Source: Dysgonomonas sp. Marseille-P4361 (GTDB lineage Bacteria > Bacteroidota > Bacteroidia > Bacteroidales > Dysgonomonadaceae). From it: 64,000 nt of DNA. The stretch lies in NCBI RefSeq assembly GCF_900343125.1, contig NZ_OPYL01000001.1, positions 829,886 through 893,885 of the forward strand. The letters run 5' to 3'. Each line of letters opens with the position of its first letter. Within the stretch, counting starts at the first letter, position 1. The translations under genes were made by a program, and so were the position numbers. Below, one piece after another: positions 1 through 8,014 of the stretch. The notes under the pieces were generated by a model. It saw only the letters and a program-made list of their open reading frames with translations, was not told the DNA's origin and searched no databases.

Positions 1-992
1 GTGGGACGCGTAACTGGACTGATGTTCGTCAGTTCAATCTAATGTTCTCTACCGAAATGGGATCTACTGCCGATGGGGCTATGAAAGTTTATCTTCGTCC
101 CGAAACAGCACAAGGTATCTTTGTGAACTTCCTTAATGTGCAAAAAACAGGTAGAATGAAAATTCCTTTTGGTATTGCACAAATAGGTAAAGCTTTCCGT
201 AACGAGATTGTTGCGCGTCAGTTTGTGTTCCGTATGCGTGAGTTTGAACAAATGGAAATGCAATTTTTTGTTCGTCCGGGAGAAGAGCTAGATTGGTTCG
301 AGAAGTGGAAAGAAACTCGTATGAGATGGCATAAGGCTCTTGGTTTTGGAGATCATAAATACCGTTTCCACGATCATGATAAATTGGCTCACTATGCAAA
401 TGCTGCGACAGATGTGGAATTTGAAATGCCTTTTGGCTTTAAAGAAGTAGAAGGAATTCATTCTCGTACCGATTTTGACTTGAGTAGTCATGAGAAGTTT
501 TCTGGTAAAAAAATACAATATTTCGATCCCGAACTCAATAAATCATATGTTCCTTACGTTGTAGAGACATCTATCGGCGTAGATCGTATGTTCTTGTCTA
601 TAATGTCAGCAGCTTATTGCGAAGAGGAACTGGATGGAGGAGAATCTAGAGTGGTATTAAAATTGCCTGCTGCTTTGGCTCCTATAAAGCTAGGTGTTCT
701 TCCATTAGTGAAGAAAGATGGACTTCCTGAGAAAGCACGCGAAATTATAGATCAATTGAAGTTTGATTTTAAATGTCAATATGATGAAAAAGATAGTATA
801 GGTAAACGTTATCGTCGTCAGGATGCTATTGGTACGCCTTACTGTGTAACAGTGGATCATCAGACATTGGAAGATAATACGGTGACTATCCGCTATCGTG
901 ATACAATGGAGCAAGAGCGTGTTGCTATAGATAAACTATCAGATATTATATCTGATAAAGTAAGTATGAAGAATTTGTTGAAAACGATTTAA
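1..992 (+). CDS. glyS: Glycyl-tRNA synthetase, 3' part (cut by window start)
   Basis: Charges tRNA-Gly with glycine in the cytoplasm. The frame is open from the first bases (frame 3), so the gene begins outside the window and the ATG at 42 is internal. Visible class II synthetase features are the RQFNLMF segment, motif 2 (GKAFRNE followed by FRMREFEQME), motif 3 (ETSIGVDRMFL), and a C-terminal anticodon-binding domain of about 110 residues (from about KLGVLPLVKK to the end). This is the single-chain alpha2 type, not the split alpha/beta enzyme. The stop lies 4 bp before the next gene, so the two are probably co-transcribed. Confidence 0.95.
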   Translation, partial: GTRNWTDVRQFNLMFSTEMGSTADGAMKVYLRPETAQGIFVNFLNVQKTGRMKIPFGIAQIGKAFRNEIVARQFVFRMREFEQMEMQFFVRPGEELDWFEKWKETRMRWHKALGFGDHKYRFHDHDKLAHYANAATDVEFEMPFGFKEVEGIHSRTDFDLSSHEKFSGKKIQYFDPELNKSYVPYVVETSIGVDRMFLSIMSAAYCEEELDGGESRVVLKLPAALAPIKLGVLPLVKKDGLPEKAREIIDQLKFDFKCQYDEKDSIGKRYRRQDAIGTPYCVTVDHQTLEDNTVTIRYRDTMEQERVAIDKLSDIISDKVSMKNLLKTI

Positions 993-996
993 TCAC

Positions 997-1611
997 ATGA
1001 ATAAAAATTTATTTGCTCTAGCGGTTCTATTCTGTACATTGTTAGTATTTGGAGCATGTTCCAAAGACGATGACGAAGTAGATGAAGAATGGAAAGCTTA
1101 TAATGAAGAGTTAGCAAGAAAGGCTGCTGCAAATCCAGAATATAAATCAAGAGCTTCTCTGAGTGGAAATGGTTCTGTGTACTGGAAAAATACAGACTTT
1201 TTCGAAAAAGATGAAACCCCTTCTCTAAAAATCACAGAGACCGGAAGCCCGTATTCTTCAGATAGCGTTGTTGCTAGATACGAAGGTTGGTACTACTTGG
1301 AAGATGGTACTAAAGTTGTTTTCGATTCAACAGAAAAAGATAATGCAACAACGGGTAGAGGTTTTCGTATTTCGGGAATGGATGCAAGTGGAACCTTCAC
1401 GGGGGTTATTGACGGGTGGATTACTATGCTTACAAATATGAAAGTAGGTGATGCTGTAGAGGTTTGTATTCCTTACCGTTTGGCTTATGGAGCAGCAGGG
1501 AAATATGATTATTATACCGGAGTTCAGAGTATTCCGGGTTATACAACTCTTTGGTTCAATATTAAATTGTTAAAGATTATTCCGGATAACCCGAACGAGT
1601 ATAAGGAATAG
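997..1611 (+). CDS. FKBP-type peptidyl-prolyl isomerase lipoprotein
   Basis: A 204-residue protein predicted to catalyse cis-trans isomerisation of prolyl bonds in the cell envelope. Residues 1-21 are a lipoprotein signal ending in FGAC, with Cys21 as the lipid site. The acidic run right after it (SKDDDE) resembles the lipoprotein export signal of Bacteroidota, so surface exposure is possible. The C-terminal ~110 residues carry the FKBP fold: a YEGWYYLEDGT strand, VIDGWITMLTNMKVGD, then IPYRLAYG and the final LWFNIKLLKI strand. The gene follows glyS by 4 bp and ends at a strong terminator. The family call is firm; the client proteins are unknown. Confidence 0.88.
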   Translation: MNKNLFALAVLFCTLLVFGACSKDDDEVDEEWKAYNEELARKAAANPEYKSRASLSGNGSVYWKNTDFFEKDETPSLKITETGSPYSSDSVVARYEGWYYLEDGTKVVFDSTEKDNATTGRGFRISGMDASGTFTGVIDGWITMLTNMKVGDAVEVCIPYRLAYGAAGKYDYYTGVQSIPGYTTLWFNIKLLKIIPDNPNEYKE

Positions 1612-1636
1612 AATTTAAGATATTCTTAATATAAAG

Positions 1637-1669
1637 AAAAGAGGCTAATAGAAATATTAGCCTCTTTTT
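1637..1669. terminator. Bidirectional intrinsic terminator
   Basis: A 14-bp perfect stem (left arm 1637-1650, right arm 1655-1668) closes a GAAA loop, with A4 on the left and T5 on the right. It sits between the stop of the FKBP gene (plus) and the stop of marC (minus) and can serve both convergent genes. Confidence 0.92.
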
Positions 1670-1686
1670 GTATATAAATTATCTCC

Positions 1687-2280
1687 TTATTTTAAACTGT
1701 CAAGCAGGGTGTTGAAATTTTCGGTGAATAGCTTAACTGCAATAGCCATAACTATAACTCCAAAGAATTTTCGTAGTACATAAACACCTCCCAGTCCCAA
1801 TAGCTTTTCTACAGCATTTAGGTACTTAAGTACCAGATAGACGATAATCATGTTTAGAAATAGAGCTGTAATAATATTTACTACAGCATATTCGGCCCGC
1901 ATAGATAATAAAACTGTAAATGTGCCTGGGCCGGCAATCAAGGGGAATACAATAGGTACTAAGGTTCTTGATCCTCCGGGTGCATCATTCTTGAAAACTT
2001 CAACTCCAAATATCATCTCAACAGAAATGATGAATATGACTAATGCTCCGGCAACCGCAAAAGATGATACGTCTACATTGAATAACTCTAAAACCCATTT
2101 CCCAACAAATAGAAAAGCTGTCATGATGATAAAAGAATATACAGCTGCCTGCAAAGGGTTTACATCTTTACCCTCTCCTTTAAAATTGAGAAAAATAGGG
2201 ATTGAACCGGATACGTCTATCAGTACAAACAGTACAACAAATGCACTTAGAATTTGAGTCAGATTAAATTGGAGTTCCAT
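1687..2280 (-). CDS. marC: MarC family integral membrane protein
   Basis: A 197-residue, very hydrophobic protein with about six membrane segments spread over the whole length. It has the MarC/UPF0056 features: the N-terminal LIDVSGSIPIFL segment and the second-half FPLIAGPGTFTVLLS motif. The family is annotated as a possible transporter or inner-membrane protein, and its substrate is not established; the old link to multiple antibiotic resistance in E. coli was withdrawn. It is transcribed divergently from nadE and convergently with the FKBP gene. A CAAAGTTA at 2307-2314 (TAACTTTG on the minus strand) is a possible -7 box without a well-spaced -33 partner. Confidence 0.88.
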   Translation of the reverse strand: MELQFNLTQILSAFVVLFVLIDVSGSIPIFLNFKGEGKDVNPLQAAVYSFIIMTAFLFVGKWVLELFNVDVSSFAVAGALVIFIISVEMIFGVEVFKNDAPGGSRTLVPIVFPLIAGPGTFTVLLSMRAEYAVVNIITALFLNMIIVYLVLKYLNAVEKLLGLGGVYVLRKFFGVIVMAIAVKLFTENFNTLLDSLK

Positions 2281-2362
2281 ATTCTGTTGTTTATTTTATT
2301 TTTAATCAAAGTTATCGATTTTTAATTCAAATAGAATTGTTATATAACATAAAAATCTTTCG

Positions 2363-2370
2363 TAAGTTTG
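2363..2370 (+). promoter_or_regulatory. -7 box of the nadE promoter
   Basis: TAAGTTTG fits the Bacteroidota TAnnTTTG consensus, 16 bp before the nadE ATG. The closest -33-like TTG (2337-2339) is 23 bp away, slightly longer than usual, so the -33 assignment is weak. Confidence 0.5.
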
Positions 2371-2386
2371 CAAAAATATATTGGTT

Positions 2387-4330
2387 ATGAATAACTATGG
2401 ATTTGTCCGTTTTGCTGCAGCATCACCAGCAATGAGAGTGGCTGATTGCGATTATAATACAACTGAAATATTAAATATACTACACAAAGCTGAGAAAGAT
2501 GATGTTGTAGCTATTGTATTTCCCGAACTCTGTATAACGGGTTATACCTGTGCTGATCTTTTTCTTAACAGATTGTTGTTAGACGAGGCTAAGACTTCTT
2601 TGATGAGAATTGTTGAAGAAACAAAGAAGCTTTCAGTTTTGGCTGTAGTAGGACTGCCTTTAGAAATATCTAACAAGTTATACAATGTTGCAGTAGTGCT
2701 AAAAGATGGTTGCATACACGGAATTGTACCAAAAACCTTTTTGCCTAACTATAATGAATTCTACGAAAAAAGGTGGTTTTCTTCAGTTTCGGAGCTCAAA
2801 GAGTCGGAGGTTAGTATTTGTGGGCAAGTTGTTCCTGTAGGCTCAGATCTTATCTTTGATGTGAATGATTTTAAGTTTTCAATAGAGATTTGTGAAGATT
2901 TGTGGAGTGCGATTCCTCCTTCCAGTTTATATGCTCTGAACGGGACAGATGTAATATTTAATCTCTCTGCAAGTAATGAGATAGCAGGGAAGCATCATTA
3001 CAGAAAAAGCCTTGTGAGTCATCAGTCAGCTCGTTGTCTGTCTGGTTATGTTTATGCCTCTGCCGGAAATGGAGAGTCGTCGACAGATCTTGTCTTTTCG
3101 GGAGAAACTCTGATCGCTGAAAATGGAGTGATCTTGTCAGAAGGAGAACGTTTTTCTTTTGATAATACTGTGATAACAGCAGATATAGATATTGAACGCT
3201 TAAGAAATGAACGTTTAAGAAATAAATCTTTCTCTTTGCAAGAATATTATAGGATAAACGAAATAGCCTATCGTAATATTATTATGAAATCGGAGTCCGT
3301 AGAGGATAAGGATTGTGACTTTCTTTTAAAACGATATATCTCTCCGACACCATTTATTCCCCAAGGGGATGAAAGCTTGAATGCTCATTGCGAAGAAATA
3401 TTTTCATTGCAAAGTGGAGGGTTGGCTAAACGGATGTTGCATACAAGGATTAAAAATGCTGTAATTGGGGTTTCTGGAGGGCTAGATTCAACTTTGGCCT
3501 TGCTCGTTTTGGTTAAGACTTTCGATAAGTTAGGTCTTGATCGTAAGGGCATTTATGGTATAACCATGCCTGGATTTGGAACTACTGATCGTACATATGC
3601 GAATGCCATTAAGTTGATGCAGGCTTTAGGTGTTACTGTGAAAGAAATTTCGATAAGAGAGGCAACTCTACAGCATTTTGCAGATATAGACCACGACGAA
3701 AATATACACGATGTAACATATGAAAATTCTCAGGCTCGCGAAAGAACGCAGATATTGATGGATTATGCAAATAAGGTTAATGCGTTGGTTATAGGAACGG
3801 GAGACTTGTCTGAGCTAGCCTTAGGTTGGTGTACTTACAATGGAGATCATATGTCTATGTATGCTGTAAACGTAGGGGTTCCTAAGACTTTAGTGAAAAC
3901 GTTAGTGTCATGGGTTGGGGCTACTCAGATGGAAGGTGTTGTTCAGAGAGTTTTGGCAGATGTTGTTGCTACTCCCGTTAGTCCGGAACTTCTGCCGGCA
4001 GAAGGAGGTAATATGTCTCAGATAACAGAAGATTTAGTAGGCCCATATTTGTTGCACGATTTCTTTATATATTATATGTTGCGATTTGGTTTCTCTCCTA
4101 AAAAAATACTTTATCTGGCTCAGCATGCTTTTAAAGGAGAGTATTCAAGGGGAGAGATTCTAAAATGGTTGAAGGTATTTGTATCTCGTTTTTTTTCTCA
4201 GCAGTTTAAACGTTCGTGTTTACCTGATGGCCCGAAAGTAGGATCTATAAATCTTTCTCCTAGGGGAGATTTGCGTATGCCTAGTGATGCTGTGGCTTCA
4301 GTTTGGTTGAAGCAGCTTACAGACCTTTAA
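2387..4330 (+). CDS. nadE: Glutamine-dependent NAD+ synthetase
   Basis: A 647-residue two-domain enzyme for the last step of NAD+ synthesis. It amidates nicotinate adenine dinucleotide using ammonia from glutamine. Residues 1-270 are a nitrilase-type glutaminase with the triad Glu47 (FPELCITGYT), Lys116 (VPKTFLP) and Cys169 (ICEDLW). Residues 340-647 are the synthetase, with the ATP-binding loop SGGLDS at 363-368. The frame also opens with a TTG at 2381, but the ATG at 2387 gives the family N-terminus MNNYGFVRFA and is preferred. It is transcribed divergently from marC. Confidence 0.95.
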   Translation: MNNYGFVRFAAASPAMRVADCDYNTTEILNILHKAEKDDVVAIVFPELCITGYTCADLFLNRLLLDEAKTSLMRIVEETKKLSVLAVVGLPLEISNKLYNVAVVLKDGCIHGIVPKTFLPNYNEFYEKRWFSSVSELKESEVSICGQVVPVGSDLIFDVNDFKFSIEICEDLWSAIPPSSLYALNGTDVIFNLSASNEIAGKHHYRKSLVSHQSARCLSGYVYASAGNGESSTDLVFSGETLIAENGVILSEGERFSFDNTVITADIDIERLRNERLRNKSFSLQEYYRINEIAYRNIIMKSESVEDKDCDFLLKRYISPTPFIPQGDESLNAHCEEIFSLQSGGLAKRMLHTRIKNAVIGVSGGLDSTLALLVLVKTFDKLGLDRKGIYGITMPGFGTTDRTYANAIKLMQALGVTVKEISIREATLQHFADIDHDENIHDVTYENSQARERTQILMDYANKVNALVIGTGDLSELALGWCTYNGDHMSMYAVNVGVPKTLVKTLVSWVGATQMEGVVQRVLADVVATPVSPELLPAEGGNMSQITEDLVGPYLLHDFFIYYMLRFGFSPKKILYLAQHAFKGEYSRGEILKWLKVFVSRFFSQQFKRSCLPDGPKVGSINLSPRGDLRMPSDAVASVWLKQLTDL

Positions 4331-4403
4331 TTGTTTAAATAGATAAAAAGAAGTATTCTTGTAAAATATAAATTAAAGTTTGCATATTAACTTAAAGATA
4401 GTA

Positions 4404-5072
4404 ATGATGAATCATATCCGTAAAATAAAGTTTTTATTTCTTTTAGTATTATTTGTTTCAAAAGCTTCGGCGCAAGATGAACCTATTTGGCAATTTGGGG
4501 TAAAAGGAGGATTTAATTTTTCCAGTGCAGCAGCAAAGAATATAGGAGCTAAGAAAATAAAAGCGGGATATCAGATTGGTTTATCTGTCGATTATGCTGT
4601 CACAGAAAGTTTTTATTTACAGTCTGGTCCATATTTTTCGGTTAAAGGAATTCGCTTAAAAGGTTCTTCAAGTTATTCAGAAGATATACCTAGTTGGAAG
4701 CAGCATTTTACAATGAAGTATATTGAGGTGCCTTTGTTAGCAGCCTATAAGATGGAAACAGTGTCTGATATGAAGCTTGTTTTCAATGCGGGACCTTATT
4801 TTGCTTATGGCCTGGGAGGAAGCACTTCCTTGATAGAGAAAAGCGAAGCTGGTGCGGATAGAGGTGATACCTTCGGTGATAATCGGATGAAGAAAATTGA
4901 TTATGGATTGAGGTATGGAGCTGCTCTGGAATTTGAAAGGCTGATTTTCGAAATCAGTTTTAATTTTGGGTTTGCTAATATAGCAGATAAAAATAATGAA
5001 TTAAATAAATTGTTGAATAGTACGCATTATCGCAATAAAAATTTTTCTTTACTTATGGGATATAAGTTTTGA
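4404..5072 (+). CDS. Outer-membrane beta-barrel protein (PorT-like, PF13568 type)
   Basis: A 222-residue protein with a signal peptide (hydrophobic FLFLLVLFVSKASA, likely cleavage before QDE). Alternating strands follow: FGVKGGFNFS, YQIGLSVDYAV, FYLQSGPYFS, VPLLAAYK, LVFNAGPYFAYGLGG and a final FSLLMGYKF. This is a small eight-strand-like barrel of the OMP_b-brl family, which includes PorT. The frame is open back to a TTG at 4380, but the ATG at 4404 (or 4407) gives a proper signal peptide. No specific function can be assigned. It lies about 70 bp after nadE. Confidence 0.75.
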   Translation: MMNHIRKIKFLFLLVLFVSKASAQDEPIWQFGVKGGFNFSSAAAKNIGAKKIKAGYQIGLSVDYAVTESFYLQSGPYFSVKGIRLKGSSSYSEDIPSWKQHFTMKYIEVPLLAAYKMETVSDMKLVFNAGPYFAYGLGGSTSLIEKSEAGADRGDTFGDNRMKKIDYGLRYGAALEFERLIFEISFNFGFANIADKNNELNKLLNSTHYRNKNFSLLMGYKF

Positions 5073-5152
5073 TTATCAAATAGATGGCATCTAGTTGTGA
5101 GGTTTTGAGTTTAATAAATAATGTTGCATAGACAACAAATAATTGATAATCA
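5070..5152. repeat. 10-bp inverted repeat around a small hairpin
   Basis: TGATTATCAA (5070-5079) is the exact reverse complement of 5143-5152. Inside lies a small hairpin, TGTTG/CAACA (5122-5126 and 5133-5137). There is no T-tract, so this is not a typical terminator. It begins at the stop codon of the barrel gene. Confidence 0.5.
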
Positions 5153-5185
5153 GGTCAGTAAAAGTTTATTTTTGCTATAGTTTCT

Positions 5186-5215
5186 TTTGAAACTAAGTTA
5201 TTCCTTGTATATTTG
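5186..5215 (+). promoter_or_regulatory. Promoter of the OmpP1/FadL gene
   Basis: TTTG (5186-5189), an 18-bp spacer, then TATATTTG (5208-5215) match the Bacteroidota -33/-7 elements. Transcription would start near 5222. The -7 box covers the GTG at 5215 that could begin the frame, so translation must start downstream, at 5245. Confidence 0.7.
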
Positions 5216-5244
5216 TGCCCACATTTATAAAAAGTATACAAAGA

Positions 5245-6645
5245 ATGAAAATGAATAGAATTGCGTTAATCGCATTATTAACTTTATGTAAGGTTTCTTT
5301 TGTATCGGCAGGAGGAATCTTGACCAACACAAATCAAAGTGCGCATTTTATTAGAATGGTAGCACGTGATGCTTCTACACAAATAGATGCTGCTTATACC
5401 AACCCTGCAGGATTGGTGAAATTGAAAGATGGTTTGCATTTTTCTTTTTCAAATCAGAGTGCATTTCAAACAAGAACTATAACATCTACATTTGTTCCCT
5501 TTGCTAGTTTTGGTGGAGATGCTACAAAATTGTATGAAGGGAAAGCTTCTGCTCCGCTAGTTCCAAGTCTCCAGGCTGCATATAAAACAGGTAAATGGGT
5601 TTTGTCTGGAAATTTTGCAGTAACCGGAGGCGGTGGTAAAGCTACTTTTAATAGAGGTCTAGCTTCATTTGAATCTATGGTGGCGGTGTTGCCTGTTGCT
5701 ATGACTAATGGTATGGGGTTGGAGACGTCTAATTATTCTGTTGATGCTTATATGACAGGTTCATCTTTCATTTATGGATTGCAGCTTGGTGGTAGTTATG
5801 CTATCAATGATATGTTCTCAGCTTATGCTGGTTTTCGTCTCAATATTGTGAATAATGGCTACGAAGGCTATTTGAAAAATATTAAAATTAACCCTAAACA
5901 TCCGCAGTTAAATCCTAATGGAGATATGTTGTCAGCAGTAGATTTCTTTACAACTATAGGTCAACCAGCTTTGGTAGATTTGGTGGCGGATAGAGAGATT
6001 GATAATAAACAATCGGGTTGGGGTGTTGCTCCTATATTAGGATTAAACTTTAATTATAAAGGATTGAATATTGGTGCTAAATATGAGTTTAAAACATCCC
6101 TTGATGTTGAAAGCAAAACTATAAATGGAAAAGATGGAGGCTTAGATCAGTTTAAGGATGGAGTGAATACACCTCATGATATTCCTGCTCTTTTCTCTAT
6201 CGGAGCATCTTATCAAATTACACCTCAATTGCTTGCTAGCGTAGGTTACCATCATTTCTTTGATAAAGAAGCGCAAATGGCGAACGATAAACAGAAATTG
6301 CTTGACGGGGGAACGAATGAGTATTTAGCAGGATTGGAATATCGGATAAATCGTTTGTTTTTAGTTAGTGCTGGCGCGCAAATGACGCGTTATGGAGTGA
6401 CGGATGATTATTTAACTGATCTTAGTTTTTCTATAAATTCCTATTCTATTGGACTTGGAGGAGCTGTGAATGTGTCAGAGAATGTAATGTTGAATATTGG
6501 GTATTTTTGGACTACATATTCAGATTGGAGTAAAGAAAATACTAATTATGCAAAAATACCAACTACAGAGACTTATCTTTCAGGAAAAGACGTTTTTTTA
6601 AGAACAAATAAAGTGTTTGCTGTAGGAGTTGATTTTTCTTTCTAA
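5245..6645 (+). CDS. OmpP1/FadL/TodX family outer-membrane channel
   Basis: A 466-residue barrel protein of the family that carries long-chain fatty acids and other hydrophobic compounds across the outer membrane. The signal peptide (about residues 1-22, IALIALLTLCKVSFVSA) is followed by a GGILTNTNQSA N-terminal hatch, the conserved ASTQIDAAYTNPAGLVKL segment, and many amphipathic strands to a C-terminal VGVDFSF. The start at 5245 (alternative 5251) is set by the promoter, whose -7 box overlaps the upstream GTG. The gene is flanked by its own promoter and terminator, so it is probably monocistronic. Confidence 0.88.
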   Translation: MKMNRIALIALLTLCKVSFVSAGGILTNTNQSAHFIRMVARDASTQIDAAYTNPAGLVKLKDGLHFSFSNQSAFQTRTITSTFVPFASFGGDATKLYEGKASAPLVPSLQAAYKTGKWVLSGNFAVTGGGGKATFNRGLASFESMVAVLPVAMTNGMGLETSNYSVDAYMTGSSFIYGLQLGGSYAINDMFSAYAGFRLNIVNNGYEGYLKNIKINPKHPQLNPNGDMLSAVDFFTTIGQPALVDLVADREIDNKQSGWGVAPILGLNFNYKGLNIGAKYEFKTSLDVESKTINGKDGGLDQFKDGVNTPHDIPALFSIGASYQITPQLLASVGYHHFFDKEAQMANDKQKLLDGGTNEYLAGLEYRINRLFLVSAGAQMTRYGVTDDYLTDLSFSINSYSIGLGGAVNVSENVMLNIGYFWTTYSDWSKENTNYAKIPTTETYLSGKDVFLRTNKVFAVGVDFSF

Positions 6646-6670
6646 CGAACAATTATAATTTTACATTAAG

Positions 6671-6701
6671 CGCAATGGTTTTATCCATTGCGTTTTTTTT
6701 T
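6671..6701 (+). terminator. Intrinsic terminator after the FadL-like gene
   Basis: An 8-bp stem CGCAATGG/CCATTGCG (6671-6678, 6685-6692) closes a 6-nt loop and is followed by nine T. It ends the FadL transcript about 65 bp before the ribosomal promoter. Confidence 0.93.
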
Positions 6702-6765
6702 GAAGTTTACGTCCTGTTCTAATTGGTTGTCTGAAGGTTTGAATCCTTATTTTTTTTTCTAATTA

Positions 6766-6797
6766 TTTGTGTATCTTATTGATTATGTCTACATTTG
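6766..6797 (+). promoter_or_regulatory. Consensus promoter of the str/S10/spc/alpha supercluster
   Basis: TTTG (6766-6769), a 20-bp spacer and TACATTTG (6790-6797) match the -33 and -7 elements exactly. Start of transcription near 6803 would leave a leader of about 130 nt before rpsL, room enough for regulation. The leader contains the 12-bp palindrome TACATTAATGTA (6849-6860). I see no clear large stem in it by eye. Confidence 0.75.
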
Positions 6798-6933
6798 CAA
6801 CCCGAATGATGCGTGGAAAAGAAACTTCTTGATGTTAAGTCTTTGATTTACATTAATGTAGTTTCCGTTTCAGGCGTTTTTCGAGTGTGAAAATATTATT
6901 TAAATTGAAATTAAAGTTTTAAAGTAAAACAAG

Positions 6934-7350
6934 ATGCCTACAATTCAACAATTAGTAAGAAAAGGACGGACTGTTTTGGTTGAAAAGAGTAAATCTCGTG
7001 CACTAGATGCATGTCCTCAACGTAGAGGTGTGTGTATTCGTGTGTATACGACTACTCCTAAAAAACCTAATTCAGCGATGCGTAAGGTAGCACGTGTGCG
7101 TTTAACAAACTCAAAAGAGGTAAATGCTTATATTCCTGGAGAAGGACATAACTTGCAGGAGCACTCTATTGTACTTGTTAGAGGTGGTCGTGTTAAAGAC
7201 CTTCCAGGTGTTCGTTATCACATTGTTCGTGGTACATTGGATACTGCAGGAGTAAATGGTCGTACGCAACGTCGCTCTAAATACGGAGCTAAACGTCCTA
7301 AACCGGGTCAAGCGGCAGCAGCTGCAGCTAAGGGTGGTAAGAAAAAATAA
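6934..7350 (+). CDS. rpsL: 30S ribosomal protein S12 (uS12)
   Basis: 138 residues, decoding-centre protein of the small subunit. The conserved [11 protein letters not shown] start, [18 protein letters not shown] and [15 protein letters not shown] are all present. Both lysines whose substitution gives streptomycin resistance in E. coli (Lys43 and Lys88 there) are kept, the wild-type pattern. The C-terminus is Ala/Lys-rich. First gene of the supercluster, about 130 nt downstream of a consensus promoter. Confidence 0.98.
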   Translation: MPTIQQLVRKGRTVLVEKSKSRALDACPQRRGVCIRVYTTTPKKPNSAMRKVARVRLTNSKEVNAYIPGEGHNLQEHSIVLVRGGRVKDLPGVRYHIVRGTLDTAGVNGRTQRRSKYGAKRPKPGQAAAAAAKGGKKK

Positions 7351-7504
7351 TCCCCGAAACCCAAACCGAGATTTTTTAATTAAGTATTAAAACGGTTTAA
7401 GTTTATTGGATAGGCTATACATAGGTTGAGTAAATAGTTCGGCGGAACTGTTGAAGACAGCAGAATGGCAACCAAAAACAAGAACAAAATTTTTCAAGAA
7501 CAAA

Positions 7505-7981
7505 ATGAGAAAAACAAAACCAAAGAAAAGACAGATTCTTCCAGATCCTGTTTTCGGTGATGTAAAGGTTACAAGATTTGTTAACCACTTAATGTATGAT
7601 GGTAAAAAATCCATCTCATTCGGTATTTTCTATGAAGCATTAGAAATTGTTAAGAAGAAACTGCCAAACGAAGAAAAATCTGCTTTAGAAATATGGAAAG
7701 CAGCATTAGATAACGTAACCCCTCAAGTTGAAGTGAAGTCTCGCCGTGTAGGTGGTGCAACATTTCAAGTTCCAACAGAAATACGCCCAGATCGTAAAGA
7801 ATCAGTGTCAATGAAGAATCTTATCTTATTTGCACGTAAAAGAGGCGGTAAAACTATGGCTGATAAATTGGCTGCAGAGATTGCAGATGCTTTTAACGGT
7901 CAAGGAGGAGCATTTAAGAAGAAAGAAGATATGCATAGAATGGCTGAGGCTAACCGTGCATTCGCTCACTTCAGATTTTAA
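7505..7981 (+). CDS. rpsG: 30S ribosomal protein S7 (uS7)
   Basis: 158 residues, the primary binder that nucleates the 30S head. The frame is open from 7451, but the ATG at 7505 gives the family N-terminus MRKTKPKKR followed by [25 protein letters not shown] and ends in the usual AFAHFRF. The 154-bp gap after rpsL is long for this cluster. It contains AGTTC/GAACT (7436-7440, 7445-7449) and a possible CCAAACCG to CGGTTT pairing. In E. coli the same gap is an S7 autoregulatory site, but no equivalent can be proved here. Confidence 0.97.
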   Translation: MRKTKPKKRQILPDPVFGDVKVTRFVNHLMYDGKKSISFGIFYEALEIVKKKLPNEEKSALEIWKAALDNVTPQVEVKSRRVGGATFQVPTEIRPDRKESVSMKNLILFARKRGGKTMADKLAAEIADAFNGQGGAFKKKEDMHRMAEANRAFAHFRF

Positions 7982-8014
7982 AATAAGCTAAGAGAAAATT
8001 AGGAGAAAAAATCG

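Noticed and set aside
1850..2257. A 135-codon plus-strand open frame
   Set aside because: Lies entirely antisense to marC; composition rich in Thr/Asn as expected for a shadow of hydrophobic codons.
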